Shown here: positions 52,313-60,832 of the stretch, one piece after another
Layout: every line of letters starts with the position of its first letter
How positions within the stretch are numbered: position 1 is the stretch's first letter
Assembly (NCBI GenBank): GCA_023458875.1
Contig: JAEWXO010000093.1
Coordinates: forward strand, 1 to 64,000
Length of the DNA: 64,000 nucleotides
From: Bacillota bacterium
GTDB taxonomy: Bacteria > Bacillota > Clostridia > Oscillospirales > Ruminococcaceae
Direction: 5' to 3'
Position numbers and translations under genes: made by a program
The notes under the pieces: model-generated
What the model saw: only the letters and a program-made list of their open reading frames with translations
Database searches by the model: none
Told to the model about the DNA's origin: nothing

Positions 52313-53521
52313 ATGGCTGATAAAATCAAAATGACTACCCCCCTTGTTGAAATGGACGGAGACGAAATGACCAGAATTCTCTGGCAATGGATAAAGGATA
52401 TCCTCATTCTCCCTTATGTTGACCTTAAAACAGAATACTACGATCTTGGTCTTGTTTATCGTAATGAAACAGACGACAAGGTTACAACAGACAGTGCTGA
52501 AGCTACAAAAAAATACGGTGTTGCTGTTAAATGTGCAACAATAACTCCTAACGCTGCAAGAATGCCTGAATACAACCTCAAAGAAATGTGGAAGTCTCCT
52601 AACGGTACAATCCGTGCAATACTTGACGGAACTGTTTTCAGAACACCCATCCTTGTAAAAGGAATCACACCATATATTCCTACATGGACAAAGCCTATAA
52701 CAATTGCACGTCATGCATACGGTGATGTTTATAAAAATACAGAAATGCAGGTAAAGGGCGGAAGCAGGGCAGAGCTTGTTGTAACAGACAAGGACGGAAA
52801 TGAAACAAAGCAGCTTATCCACGACTTTAAAACTGACGGAGTTATTCAGGGACTTCATAACATTGATAACAGTATTGCAGGTTTTGCAAGAGCATGCTTA
52901 AGCTACGGTCTTGATCTTAAACAGGATGTATGGTTTGCTACAAAGGATACTATCTCAAAGAAATATGACCATTGCTTCAAGGATATTTTCCAGGAAATAT
53001 TCGACAACGAATACAAAGCAAAATATGAAGAAGCAGGCATAACATATTTCTATACTCTTATTGACGATGCTGTAGCACGTGTTATCCGTTCAGAGGGCGG
53101 ATATATCTGGGCATGTAAAAACTATGACGGTGACGTTATGTCAGACATGGTTTCAACTGCATACGGCAGTCTTGCAATGATGACATCCGTTCTTGTTTCC
53201 CCTGACGGAATTTATGAATATGAAGCAGCTCACGGAACAGTTCAGAGACATTATTACAAGCATCTCAAGGGTGAGGTAACATCTACAAACTCTGTTGCAA
53301 CAATATTTGCATGGAGCGGAGCACTCAGAAAAAGAGGAGAGCTTGACAATATCCCTGAGCTTATAAGATTTGCTGACAATCTTGAAAAAGCAACTATCCA
53401 GACAATAGAGGACGGCGTAATGACAGGCGATCTGTATATGATTTCAACTCTTGAAAAGAAACAAAAGGTTGATTCTGAAGAATTCCTTCATGAAATAAAC
53501 AAAAGACTTGAAAAAATGTGA
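52313..53521 (+). CDS. icd: NADP isocitrate dehydrogenase, eukaryotic-type subfamily
   Basis: It decarboxylates isocitrate to 2-oxoglutarate with NADP. The 402-aa sequence begins VEMDGDEMTRILWQWIKD and contains NGTIRAILDGTVFRTPI, WTKPITIARHAYGDVYK, the metal site NYDGDVMSDMV, and EAAHGTVQRHYY. This dimeric type is different from the E. coli enzyme and matches the eukaryote-like bacterial group. The 90-base leader gap to acn contains GGAGG before its ATG. With gdhA at 1.85 kb it makes the glutamate-forming branch. Confidence 0.95.
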   Translation: MADKIKMTTPLVEMDGDEMTRILWQWIKDILILPYVDLKTEYYDLGLVYRNETDDKVTTDSAEATKKYGVAVKCATITPNAARMPEYNLKEMWKSPNGTIRAILDGTVFRTPILVKGITPYIPTWTKPITIARHAYGDVYKNTEMQVKGGSRAELVVTDKDGNETKQLIHDFKTDGVIQGLHNIDNSIAGFARACLSYGLDLKQDVWFATKDTISKKYDHCFKDIFQEIFDNEYKAKYEEAGITYFYTLIDDAVARVIRSEGGYIWACKNYDGDVMSDMVSTAYGSLAMMTSVLVSPDGIYEYEAAHGTVQRHYYKHLKGEVTSTNSVATIFAWSGALRKRGELDNIPELIRFADNLEKATIQTIEDGVMTGDLYMISTLEKKQKVDSEEFLHEINKRLEKM

Positions 53522-53537
53522 TTTTCAAAGCTATGCT

Positions 53538-53567
53538 TTTTCGGGCAGACAGTTTTCTGCCCGAAAA
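53538..53567 (+). other. 12-pair hairpin between icd and rex
   Basis: TTTTCGGGCAGA and TCTGCCCGAAAA are perfect complements with a six-base loop. No T run follows on either strand, so it is more likely an mRNA-processing or stability stem than a terminator. Confidence 0.5.
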
Positions 53568-53594
53568 TATTAATTCAGAAAGGTGGTATCTATA

Positions 53595-54233
53595 ATGGCA
53601 AAAGAAGCTATATCAAATCTTGTAATCAGACGACTTCCCCGATACTACAGATTTCTCGGTGATCTCGACGCAATGGGAATTACAAAAATATCCTCCAAAG
53701 AACTATCAGAAAGAATGGGACTGACAGCGTCGCAGATTCGTCAGGATCTGAACTGCTTCGGAGGTTTCGGACAGCAGGGCTACGGCTATAATATCCGTGA
53801 TCTGCAGTACGAAATAGGAAAGATTCTTGGACTGAATGTAAAAAACAAAGCCATCCTGATTGGTGCCGGAAACCTTGGAAAGGCAATTGCTTCACATATT
53901 GATTTCAGTAAACTGGGATTTGAGCTTACAGGCATATTTGACAATGACAAGTCACTCATTGACTCACAGATAACCGGTGTATCGGTATCAGACATTGACG
54001 AGCTCGATACATTCTGCAAGGACAAAAAGCCTGAAATCGCAATATTATGCATTCCAAAGGAATCCGCCGGCCTTCTTTCAGAAAAGCTTATAGACCTTGG
54101 CATTACAGCATTCTGGAACTTCAGCCACTATGATTTCAGACTGAGCAATCAGAATGTCATTGTTGAAAATGTTCACCTTGGTGACAGCCTTATGGTTCTT
54201 TCATACGGACTAAGATCACGCAGTGATAATTAA
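53595..54233 (+). CDS. rex: Redox-sensing repressor Rex
   Basis: Rex binds DNA when NAD is high and lets go when NADH accumulates. The 212-aa protein has a winged helix (about residues 5-80; KISSKELSERMGLTASQIRQDLNCFGGFGQQGYGY) and a Rossmann NADH-binding domain with AILIGAGNLGKAI. The C-terminal swap helix is visible in VENVHLGDSLMVLSYGL. The ATG 53595 follows AGAAAGGTGG. It is cotranscribed with acn and icd unless the hairpin at 53538 terminates, and its likely site covers the operon promoter. Confidence 0.96.
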   Translation: MAKEAISNLVIRRLPRYYRFLGDLDAMGITKISSKELSERMGLTASQIRQDLNCFGGFGQQGYGYNIRDLQYEIGKILGLNVKNKAILIGAGNLGKAIASHIDFSKLGFELTGIFDNDKSLIDSQITGVSVSDIDELDTFCKDKKPEIAILCIPKESAGLLSEKLIDLGITAFWNFSHYDFRLSNQNVIVENVHLGDSLMVLSYGLRSRSDN

Positions 54234-54298
54234 TAGCTTAGGGTAATATGCCCGAAAAGGTAGCCATAGAGAAGTGTTAAAATGCCAAGGCAAAAATA

Positions 54299-54348
54299 AA
54301 CAAAACCTCAGTAAATTCTGACGATGCGGAATTTACTGAGGTTTTGTT
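54299..54348 (+). terminator. 20-pair terminator-like stem after rex
   Basis: 54299-54318 and 54329-54348 form a perfect 20-pair stem with a ten-base loop. The T run is imperfect. It lies 65 bases after the rex stop. Confidence 0.7.
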
Positions 54349-54385
54349 GTTGTGGTTAATGATTTTTTGGGTTTTCATTGTCCCC

Positions 54386-54603
54386 TTAAAACTCAAATCT
54401 TACTTCGGCTGATTCATTAAAATATTCGTTTGGATTACAAGTCCAACAAAATTCATATAGCTGAAATGCCGTGGTATTCCTTCTTTTATACTTTCCTTTT
54501 CATATTTTCATGAAGTACTTCTTATTTCTATATTGCTTGAAGCACAGCCGTTCAATACAATTAAACTTGAAATCACAGCGGTTAGGATAGCTAATTTTTT
54601 CAT
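54386..54603 (-). pseudogene. Decayed small lipoprotein gene
   Basis: An ATG at 54603 after AGGAGA opens a frame whose first 20 residues are a perfect lipoprotein signal (MKKLAILTAVISSLIVLNGC, lipobox LNGC). The frame stops at a TGA (54510-54508) after 31 codons; it continues in-frame as KYEKESIKEGIPRHFSYMNF and so on for about 35 codons, and in another frame as NEYFNESAEVRFEF up to TAA at 54386. I infer a nonsense and a frameshift change in a gene of about 70 codons. A functional 31-residue peptide is the alternative. Confidence 0.5.
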
Positions 54604-54634
54604 GTATCATATTCTCCTTACTTATATTAGCTAA

Positions 54635-54700
54635 ATCTGCTTCAAAACGATTTCTAATATAACAAACGTATTGTATTAGATTAAGGGTTTTGAAGCAGAT
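54635..54700. repeat. Inverted repeat between the two small remnant genes
   Basis: ATCTGCTTCAAAAC (54635-54648) and GTTTTGAAGCAGAT (54687-54700) are perfect 14-base complements, and a smaller inner pair (TCTAATA with TATTAGA) makes one long stem. It lies between the peptides at 54603 and 54850; function unknown. Confidence 0.55.
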
Positions 54701-54721
54701 AAGAGTGATTATATTTATTAA

Positions 54722-54850
54722 TTAACCAGCTAGGTTTACATCATCTTCAGGTGAGTAGTCTGGACTCCACGCACCATTAACAGTAGAAGCATTATACTGA
54801 TTTGTTGAGCACAGAATCACAGATGTAATTGTGAGGACTAATCCGTAAAT
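54722..54850 (-). pseudogene. Small secreted-peptide reading frame without a normal start
   Basis: A 43-codon frame on the minus strand encodes a hydrophobic segment (YGLVLTITSVILC) and then an acidic tail STVNGAWSPDYSPEDDVNLAG. A GGAGG lies five bases before an ATT at 54850; no ATG, GTG or TTG is in frame ahead of the hydrophobic part, and a TAA is just upstream. It may start at ATT or be a truncated gene. With the remnant at 54386-54603 and the hairpins it fills most of the 747-base gap 54234-54980. Confidence 0.35.
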
Positions 54851-54980
54851 GATAGCCTCCGCTACTACTTCTTATCAATGCAAATAATACAAAGAACGCA
54901 ACACTTGCCGATTTTAACGTTGCATTTACTTTGAAAATTAACGTGATTTTTATAGAAATAAAAATATATACCGTATCACT

Positions 54981-55376
54981 TTATCGTAAATACTTCTCCC
55001 TAATTATGTTCCTCATCATATCAATAAACCATATTGTAACCACAAAAATCGGTGAGGCAATAATAAGAGTAACTATATACTGATTTTTTTCAGAAATATT
55101 GAAAAAATAATCTATAACAGCTCCCAATGATAATACAGCCGTATACACAAATGCAAGCACAAATGAATAATCTGCTATTTTCCTTGCTCTTTTTGCTTTT
55201 TCTTTTTCTGAACGGTCTTCGTACATTTTCGTTATCATTTTCATTATCATAAGCATTGCAGGGAAAAATATTGCAAAGCACACCAATGCTGCTTGTGACA
55301 GTAATATTCCGAATACTATACATATCAATGAAAGAACGATAAATATTTTATATCTGATTTTTAATTTATCTGACAT
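54981..55376 (-). CDS. Small integral membrane protein, unknown function
   Basis: I do not recognise this 131-aa protein. It has four hydrophobic segments (about residues 9-27, 29-45, 68-88 and 99-122) with a highly charged loop between the second and third (YEDRSEKEKAKRARKI). AAAGGATG precedes the ATG. It starts five bases after the guanylate-kinase-like gene ends, so the two are probably cotranscribed. Confidence 0.65.
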   Translation of the reverse strand: MSDKLKIRYKIFIVLSLICIVFGILLSQAALVCFAIFFPAMLMIMKMITKMYEDRSEKEKAKRARKIADYSFVLAFVYTAVLSLGAVIDYFFNISEKNQYIVTLIIASPIFVVTIWFIDMMRNIIREKYLR

Positions 55377-55380
55377 AATT

Positions 55381-55968
55381 TCATCCTTTACATTTGTTTA
55401 TTATCTCCTCGCATCTGCTTACATTAACGCAGTTGCTGTTTGAAGAATCTACCCGGTAAAGTCTCTTGTATTTTTCAAATCTGCCTTTATAGAAATCCTC
55501 CTCATCTGCAAGAAATCTTCGGCAAACCTCGCTGTAATTTGGTGCGGACTGCATTTCTTCACGGTTTATACATCTGAGAAGGCGTTCTTTTTCATCAAGC
55601 TCAAGATAAATGATTATTACCGTATCGTCATCATAATAATCATAAAGCTTATCTACCACATCAGGAGTTCCTATCATAATGTAATCGCAGCTTTGTGACA
55701 AATCAATAGAACATGTAAAATAATTCCAGTCGCCGTTTACTGTATGATATGTGCGTCTTTCTATCACCTTGCCTTCAGCCTCAAGTTTATGAAGGGTATT
55801 TTCATCAACAAAGTGATATTCCTTGCCTTCTGTTTCATTTACCCTTTTCGGACGTGTTGTATATGTAACGACCGGCTTGAGTCCGGGGATATTTTTTTTA
55901 ATCAGTTCATTAAAAACTGTATCCTTCCCGGCGCCGCTCTTTCCTATTAAACAAAATATATTTCCCAT
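55381..55968 (-). CDS. Guanylate-kinase-like P-loop kinase
   Basis: A 195-aa protein with a P-loop LIGKSGAGKDTVF (residues about 6-18) and the TTRPKRVNETEGKEYHFV stretch typical of guanylate kinase. The later part (LEEDEKERLLRCINREE-like, RFLADEEDFYKGRF) is less like housekeeping Gmk, so it may be a paralog for another nucleotide. The ATG 55968 is chosen because AGGAGT lies upstream; the frame is open 12 codons further. It leads a small minus-strand pair with the membrane protein gene behind it. Confidence 0.78.
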   Translation of the reverse strand: MGNIFCLIGKSGAGKDTVFNELIKKNIPGLKPVVTYTTRPKRVNETEGKEYHFVDENTLHKLEAEGKVIERRTYHTVNGDWNYFTCSIDLSQSCDYIMIGTPDVVDKLYDYYDDDTVIIIYLELDEKERLLRCINREEMQSAPNYSEVCRRFLADEEDFYKGRFEKYKRLYRVDSSNSNCVNVSRCEEIINKCKG

Positions 55969-56065
55969 TATTACTAAACTCCTGTTATCTGGTGAGTATT
56001 CCACGGATACATGGAATGTTCAATTTTACTTAAAGTATTGCTGTTCAGTCAATGAAGTTAATTTA

Positions 56066-56163
56066 ACAGCGATTTCGCCCCGGCATGAGTCGACCAGGTT
56101 TTGTGGTTGCCTGGGCTTCGCTCACATATCTGTCTCGCTTTATGGTGTGGCTGAACAGTAACC
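56066..56163 (-). repeat. Dispersed intergenic hairpin repeat, copy F
   Basis: Read on the minus strand it starts TTACTGTTCAGCCACACCATA and has CCAGG...CCTGG and TCGACTC-ATGCC-GGGGCGA, where a mismatch and a wobble weaken the second stem. It separates nudC from the guanylate-kinase-like gene upstream. Confidence 0.7.
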
Positions 56164-56988
56164 TTAAAGCTTTCCGCCTGTTTTAAAATACTGCATCATT
56201 TCGTTTGTAATACTTACTCTGTAATCAATATCCCACAGTTCATCTCTTCTGAACCATTTTCCCTCGGCAAGCTCATTTGTGTCAAGCTTTATTTCTGGTG
56301 AACCGTCAAGCTCTGCAAAAAAGCCTATAAGAATTGATTCAGTAAGCCCCCATGGCTGACTTTTATAATATCTTATATTCTTTACTTTAAGGCCTACTTC
56401 CTCCATTACCTCACGCTTTACTGTTTCCTCAAAGGTTTCCCCTATTTCTGTAAATCCTGCAACAAGAGAATATTTCTTGTACGGCCTGTTTGCGTATTTT
56501 GTCATAAGTATTTTTTCGCCGTCTGTAATGGCTACTATAATTGCCGGTGAAATTTTAGGATAGATCATATTGTTACATGCAGGACAATGCATCATCCTCT
56601 CCTTTGTATCATGACAGAGACTGTGTCCGCATTTTCCGCAAAATCTGTTGGCATTATACCAGTTAATAAGATGATGCGCTGTCAGAGCTGCAAAGGCTTC
56701 ATCCTTCGGAGAAGCTGCACGGATGTCATTTATCGTTTCATAGGAAAATCCTTCAGGAATATTTTCAACAGTATCAGAATAAAAATACTCCCTGTCATCA
56801 ATGCTGAAAAGATAAGTGTATTTTTTATTTTTCTCCCCCAATTCCCTGTACTGTGGAATTCTTATAATCCCGTCAAAATTTTTTAATAATATATTCTGTC
56901 CATCTGAATAAATAACAAAACTGTTATCGTTTATCGTTTTCTGATAAAACTCATTGTGCAGCTTCATGGGATAAATATCATGTATCAT
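56164..56988 (-). CDS. nudC: NAD diphosphatase NudC
   Basis: It hydrolyses NADH to NMNH and AMP and, in E. coli, removes NAD caps from RNA. The 274-aa protein has an N-terminal domain, a zinc ribbon (CGKCGHSLCHDTKERMMHCPAC), the Nudix box GFTEIGETFEETVKREVMEEVGL-like sequence with the metal glutamates, and the family motif SQPWGLTESILIGF. GAGGAG lies before the ATG. It follows addA on the same strand, 20 bases after its stop, so they are probably cotranscribed. Confidence 0.93.
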   Translation of the reverse strand: MIHDIYPMKLHNEFYQKTINDNSFVIYSDGQNILLKNFDGIIRIPQYRELGEKNKKYTYLFSIDDREYFYSDTVENIPEGFSYETINDIRAASPKDEAFAALTAHHLINWYNANRFCGKCGHSLCHDTKERMMHCPACNNMIYPKISPAIIVAITDGEKILMTKYANRPYKKYSLVAGFTEIGETFEETVKREVMEEVGLKVKNIRYYKSQPWGLTESILIGFFAELDGSPEIKLDTNELAEGKWFRRDELWDIDYRVSITNEMMQYFKTGGKL

Positions 56989-57007
56989 GCAAATCTCCTC
57001 TTCTTTT

Positions 57008-60000
57008 TTATAGATTTATATTTATCATTGTTCCTAATTTCAATGAATAAATTACTGTTTCCCTAACTTCTTTTCCTTCAATCCTGCTTAGTGCCGACCT
57101 GTAAACTGCAAGCTGAAGTGAATAATTTTCTGCAAGAACATTTATGTCTGAGACATTGTCCGTCTTGTAATCAACCAGTACAAGTCCGTCATCCTCCTGA
57201 AAATACATATCAATTATACCCTGAATCATGCCGTTTGTATTATTATATTTTGCAAATTCATCATCAGGTATTTCAAGGTCACTTACTCTCATGAGAAATT
57301 TTCTTTCTCTTATAATATTTCCTGAGCTGAGTGCACGTTTAAAAAGCTCCGAAGCCGTGAATCTTTTAATAAGATTTATGTCAGCTGCGCGCTTCTGATG
57401 TTCTGTAATAAATCCTTTGCGGACAATATTGTCTATTTCTGCGGAAGCATCAGCATAAAGTCTCTGAAAATCCGCATGCTGAAGTATACTGTGAATAACA
57501 GTTCCCTTTTCACTTCCTGTAAGCCTTCCGCCTTCCTGCATAAATGACGGTCTTTTAAGGGATGCAGCAGAGCTTCTCATATTTTTTGAAATTTCAGAAA
57601 CCGATACCTTTGCCTGAAGAAGAGAAAGTGAATAATCATATTTAAAGCTGAATTTTTCCTCTATTTCACTTACAAGTCCGTTATTTACTTCTGCTTTTTC
57701 AATTAAGTTATTTTTGTCTTCAACTTTTATATTTTCTTCGGTAAGGCTCTCCGCTTCAATGCTTTCGAATTTTATATTAAAATTATCATTCTGAATATAG
57801 AACATATCATATTCACTGAGCTCACGGAGTTTTTTTGCATCCTTATGGGTAATAAGCACCATAAGCAGCCAGTCACTCATGGACTTTGCCTCTGAAGCAA
57901 TCTGCGGAGTTATTCCACTGTACTGATGAATATTTACTGCATAATCTGCAAGCTTGTTTTTCTGGGATTTTCCTATTTTCAAAGGAATAAAAAGCTTTTC
58001 CTTCGCTCTTGTAAGTGCAACGTAGAGAAGTCTTAATTCTTCGCTGAGAGAGTCTGACATATTCATTTTATTTATTACGTTAAAAGGAAGCGTGGTATAC
58101 CTTTGAAACTCACGCCTGTTCTGCAGTCTGAAGCCTATTCCGCTTTCAAAATTCAGCTGAATATTCTTTCTGCTGTCTGCAACATTAAACAGAGAATGTG
58201 TCTGACACAGAAATACAAAAGGAAATTCGAGTCCCTTTGATTTATGAATCGTTTTTATCATTACAACATCCTCTGAGGTTGAAACTGTCTGTCCCTGACG
58301 GAAATCACCGTTTATCTTTATCATTTTATCTATATATCTTAAAAATCCGCTCAGACCTTCATTGGAGGATTCCTGATACATTTTTGCATACTCCAGAAGA
58401 ACACGCAGGTTGGCTCTTTTTTTATCGCAGTCACTGTAAATCTGTATTACTGAAATAAAATCAGTTCTGTCATATATTTTTCTGATAAGACCCACAAGAT
58501 CAAGCGTTGCCGACTGCATTCTCAGCTCTGAAATTGTATTGTATACATTTCTTGTTTTCAGAAGAAGATCTCCCGAAAGAATGGGCGCCTGGCCTTCAAT
58601 ACTCTCTATTCCTGTACATACTGCATCATAAATATGTCCGCTTTTGTTAATAAGCCTGAGCTCCGCAAATTCGTCATCTGTAAGCATGAACATAGGTGAA
58701 AGCATTACAGCGGCAAATGACGTATCAATAAGCGGATTGTCAGTTATACGCAGAAGATTTATAAGTACTGAAATTTCTCTTGATTTAAGATATCCTGCCG
58801 TTTCTTCACTGTACGCAGGTATTCCCCACTTTGCAAGCTCCTGAATGTACTCATCCGCATCGCTTTTTCGTCTTAAAAGAATACAAAAGTCTCTTTTTAC
58901 ACAGTCTCTTGTACTTACTCCGTCCCTGTTATCTACCTGTGCCCTATTTTTAAGCATATCGTATATTTTCTTTGCCGTATACCTTGCAGAGCATGAATTT
59001 TTTTCATTATCCTCCTGAACTATAAGGGCAACCTCTGTATTACGTTCTCTTTCTGTAAATTCCGCTCCTCTGACAAGCTCCTCTTCAGAACTGTATACAA
59101 TTTCGCCCACTTCACGGCTCATAATGCTGCGAAAAATAAAATTAACAAAGCTTATTACTGATTCTGAGCTTCTGAAATTTTTATTAAGCTTAATATATGA
59201 ATTTTTTGAAGTATCTTCACTGTTATACTGTACGGATGCATTCATTGTATTTATAAAATTTTTAGGATTTGCAAGTCTGAACCGGTATATTGACTGCTTT
59301 ACATCACCTACAACGAACATATTGTCACCTGATTTTTCAGCATCTCCGCCATGGGAAAGAAGCTTGAATATCAGATCCTGATTATTGTTTGTGTCCTGAA
59401 ATTCGTCTATCATTATTATTTTATAATATTCTGAAAGCTCATGCGCGAGAGGTGATTTTACTATATTTCCGTTCGGGTCAAGTGAAGAGAGAAGCTTTAC
59501 AGCAAGAGACTCAGCGTCGTTAAAGCTTATGCAGCTCTTTGCAACTTTTATCTTCCACAGATTACTTTCAAGCTTTGAGAGCATTTCAATCAAAATGGAT
59601 AGAATCTCGAAGTGCGTCGCAAAGTCCTCCTGTGAATACCTGACAAGCTCCATTCCTTCCGTTATTTCGCTCTTTAATATTCTCTTATATTCGTCTCTTA
59701 AAATCTGTATTCTTTCCTTTATATCAGGGTCTGCGTTTTTACCCATTACGAGTCGTGCAAACTCCGGGGCATTGTACATTCCGGCTTTTTCACTGAGTGT
59801 GTATCCGTCTGATGAAAATATTTCGATATATTTTGTTATTGTAAAATACTCGTTGTCAAGAATATCTATACATTTATCAAGGCCTGTATCTCCGATAAGA
59901 CTGACACATTCTGCCGAAAGTGCCTCCGCTTTTTTAAGCCAGTCAATTATTGACTCTGTATATTTACTGCAAAAATCTTCATAAAGATTTCCGTCAGGTG

Positions 60001-60589
60001 AATAGCTGTCCCTTACCTGCTCAAGCCATCTATAGCCATAAGGAATTGAAGAAATGAACTGATAAATATCTGAGATAAGCTCCTCTATTGTATTGTCATC
60101 CTTATAGCAGAACTGTTCATACAGCTTTTCCGTCTTCTGAATATTGCTTTGATAATATTCTGTCACAAGGTCTGATATTGCCTTTGATACAACAAGCACT
60201 GTTTCCGTTTCATCCATAATTCTGAAGCTTCCGGAAAGCTCAAGCTCCTGAATATTGTCCCTTATCAGTTCAAAACAAAACGAATGTATTGTTGATATTT
60301 TCGCACTCTGCAAAAGAAGCTGCTGCTGGTTCAGCCAGTGATTATCCGGCTCCTTTTCTATAAGCTCCGCCAATGCCGCAGTAAGTCTCTGCTTCATTTC
60401 GGCTGCTGCATCCTTTGTAAACGTCACAACTATCATCCTGTCAGCAGGTATCCTGTTTTCCCTGTCTGAAAGCTGACGTATAAGACGTTCAACAAGCACT
60501 GATGTTTTACCGCTCCCCGCCGCCGCAGATACTATTACCGATCTGCCCCTCGCATTTATCGCATCAGTCTGTTCCTTCGTCCATCCCAT
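57008..60589 (-). CDS. addA: ATP-dependent helicase/nuclease subunit A (AddA)
   Basis: AddA is the motor and one nuclease of the AddAB complex that resects double-strand breaks to Chi sites for RecA. The 1193-aa protein has Walker A SAAAGSGKTSVL (about residues 17-28), the UvrD-type motif MIDEFQDTN, the helicase motif KTIHKSKGLEFPFVF, LLYVALTRAKEKLFIPL, and a C-terminal RecB-type nuclease with LVDYKTDN. The length is the family norm. Its partner addB is 1.9 kb upstream, separated by two unrelated genes instead of being adjacent. Confidence 0.95.
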   Translation of the reverse strand: MGWTKEQTDAINARGRSVIVSAAAGSGKTSVLVERLIRQLSDRENRIPADRMIVVTFTKDAAAEMKQRLTAALAELIEKEPDNHWLNQQQLLLQSAKISTIHSFCFELIRDNIQELELSGSFRIMDETETVLVVSKAISDLVTEYYQSNIQKTEKLYEQFCYKDDNTIEELISDIYQFISSIPYGYRWLEQVRDSYSPDGNLYEDFCSKYTESIIDWLKKAEALSAECVSLIGDTGLDKCIDILDNEYFTITKYIEIFSSDGYTLSEKAGMYNAPEFARLVMGKNADPDIKERIQILRDEYKRILKSEITEGMELVRYSQEDFATHFEILSILIEMLSKLESNLWKIKVAKSCISFNDAESLAVKLLSSLDPNGNIVKSPLAHELSEYYKIIMIDEFQDTNNNQDLIFKLLSHGGDAEKSGDNMFVVGDVKQSIYRFRLANPKNFINTMNASVQYNSEDTSKNSYIKLNKNFRSSESVISFVNFIFRSIMSREVGEIVYSSEEELVRGAEFTERERNTEVALIVQEDNEKNSCSARYTAKKIYDMLKNRAQVDNRDGVSTRDCVKRDFCILLRRKSDADEYIQELAKWGIPAYSEETAGYLKSREISVLINLLRITDNPLIDTSFAAVMLSPMFMLTDDEFAELRLINKSGHIYDAVCTGIESIEGQAPILSGDLLLKTRNVYNTISELRMQSATLDLVGLIRKIYDRTDFISVIQIYSDCDKKRANLRVLLEYAKMYQESSNEGLSGFLRYIDKMIKINGDFRQGQTVSTSEDVVMIKTIHKSKGLEFPFVFLCQTHSLFNVADSRKNIQLNFESGIGFRLQNRREFQRYTTLPFNVINKMNMSDSLSEELRLLYVALTRAKEKLFIPLKIGKSQKNKLADYAVNIHQYSGITPQIASEAKSMSDWLLMVLITHKDAKKLRELSEYDMFYIQNDNFNIKFESIEAESLTEENIKVEDKNNLIEKAEVNNGLVSEIEEKFSFKYDYSLSLLQAKVSVSEISKNMRSSAASLKRPSFMQEGGRLTGSEKGTVIHSILQHADFQRLYADASAEIDNIVRKGFITEHQKRAADINLIKRFTASELFKRALSSGNIIRERKFLMRVSDLEIPDDEFAKYNNTNGMIQGIIDMYFQEDDGLVLVDYKTDNVSDINVLAENYSLQLAVYRSALSRIEGKEVRETVIYSLKLGTMININL

Positions 60590-60670
60590 CCTGTTCCCTC
60601 ACTCTCCATCCGTCTATTTTTCAATTGTATAAAGTATACCATATTTAACACATCAAATCAATATAAATTA

Positions 60671-60761
60671 CTTCTGCCATACCATATAAAGTGAGGCGTA
60701 TATTCGCGAAGTCCAGGCGACCGAAAAGCCCGGTCGATTCCACAGAATCGAAATCTCTGTC
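60671..60761 (+). repeat. Dispersed intergenic hairpin repeat, copy G
   Basis: It contains CTGCCATACCATATAAAG, CGACCG-aaaagcc-CGGTCG and TCGATTC-CACA-GAATCGA with seven perfect pairs. It lies between addA and the M23 gene. Confidence 0.8.
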
Positions 60762-60769
60762 TTATTTAA

Positions 60770-60813
60770 TAATAAAAAATACAGCGAAATGTGTTCCTGA
60801 CACTTTTCGCTGT
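60770..60813 (-). terminator. Terminator of the M23 gene
   Basis: On the minus strand ACAGCGAAA pairs with TTTCGCTGT around AGTGTCAGGAACAC, followed by a run of T, 20 bases after the stop. It also means addA has a separate transcript start. Confidence 0.8.
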
Positions 60814-60832
60814 AGTTTTCTCATTATTCACT

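Noticed and set aside
53538..53567. Terminator between icd and rex
   Set aside because: The stem is perfect but no T run follows, so rex is more likely in the same transcript.
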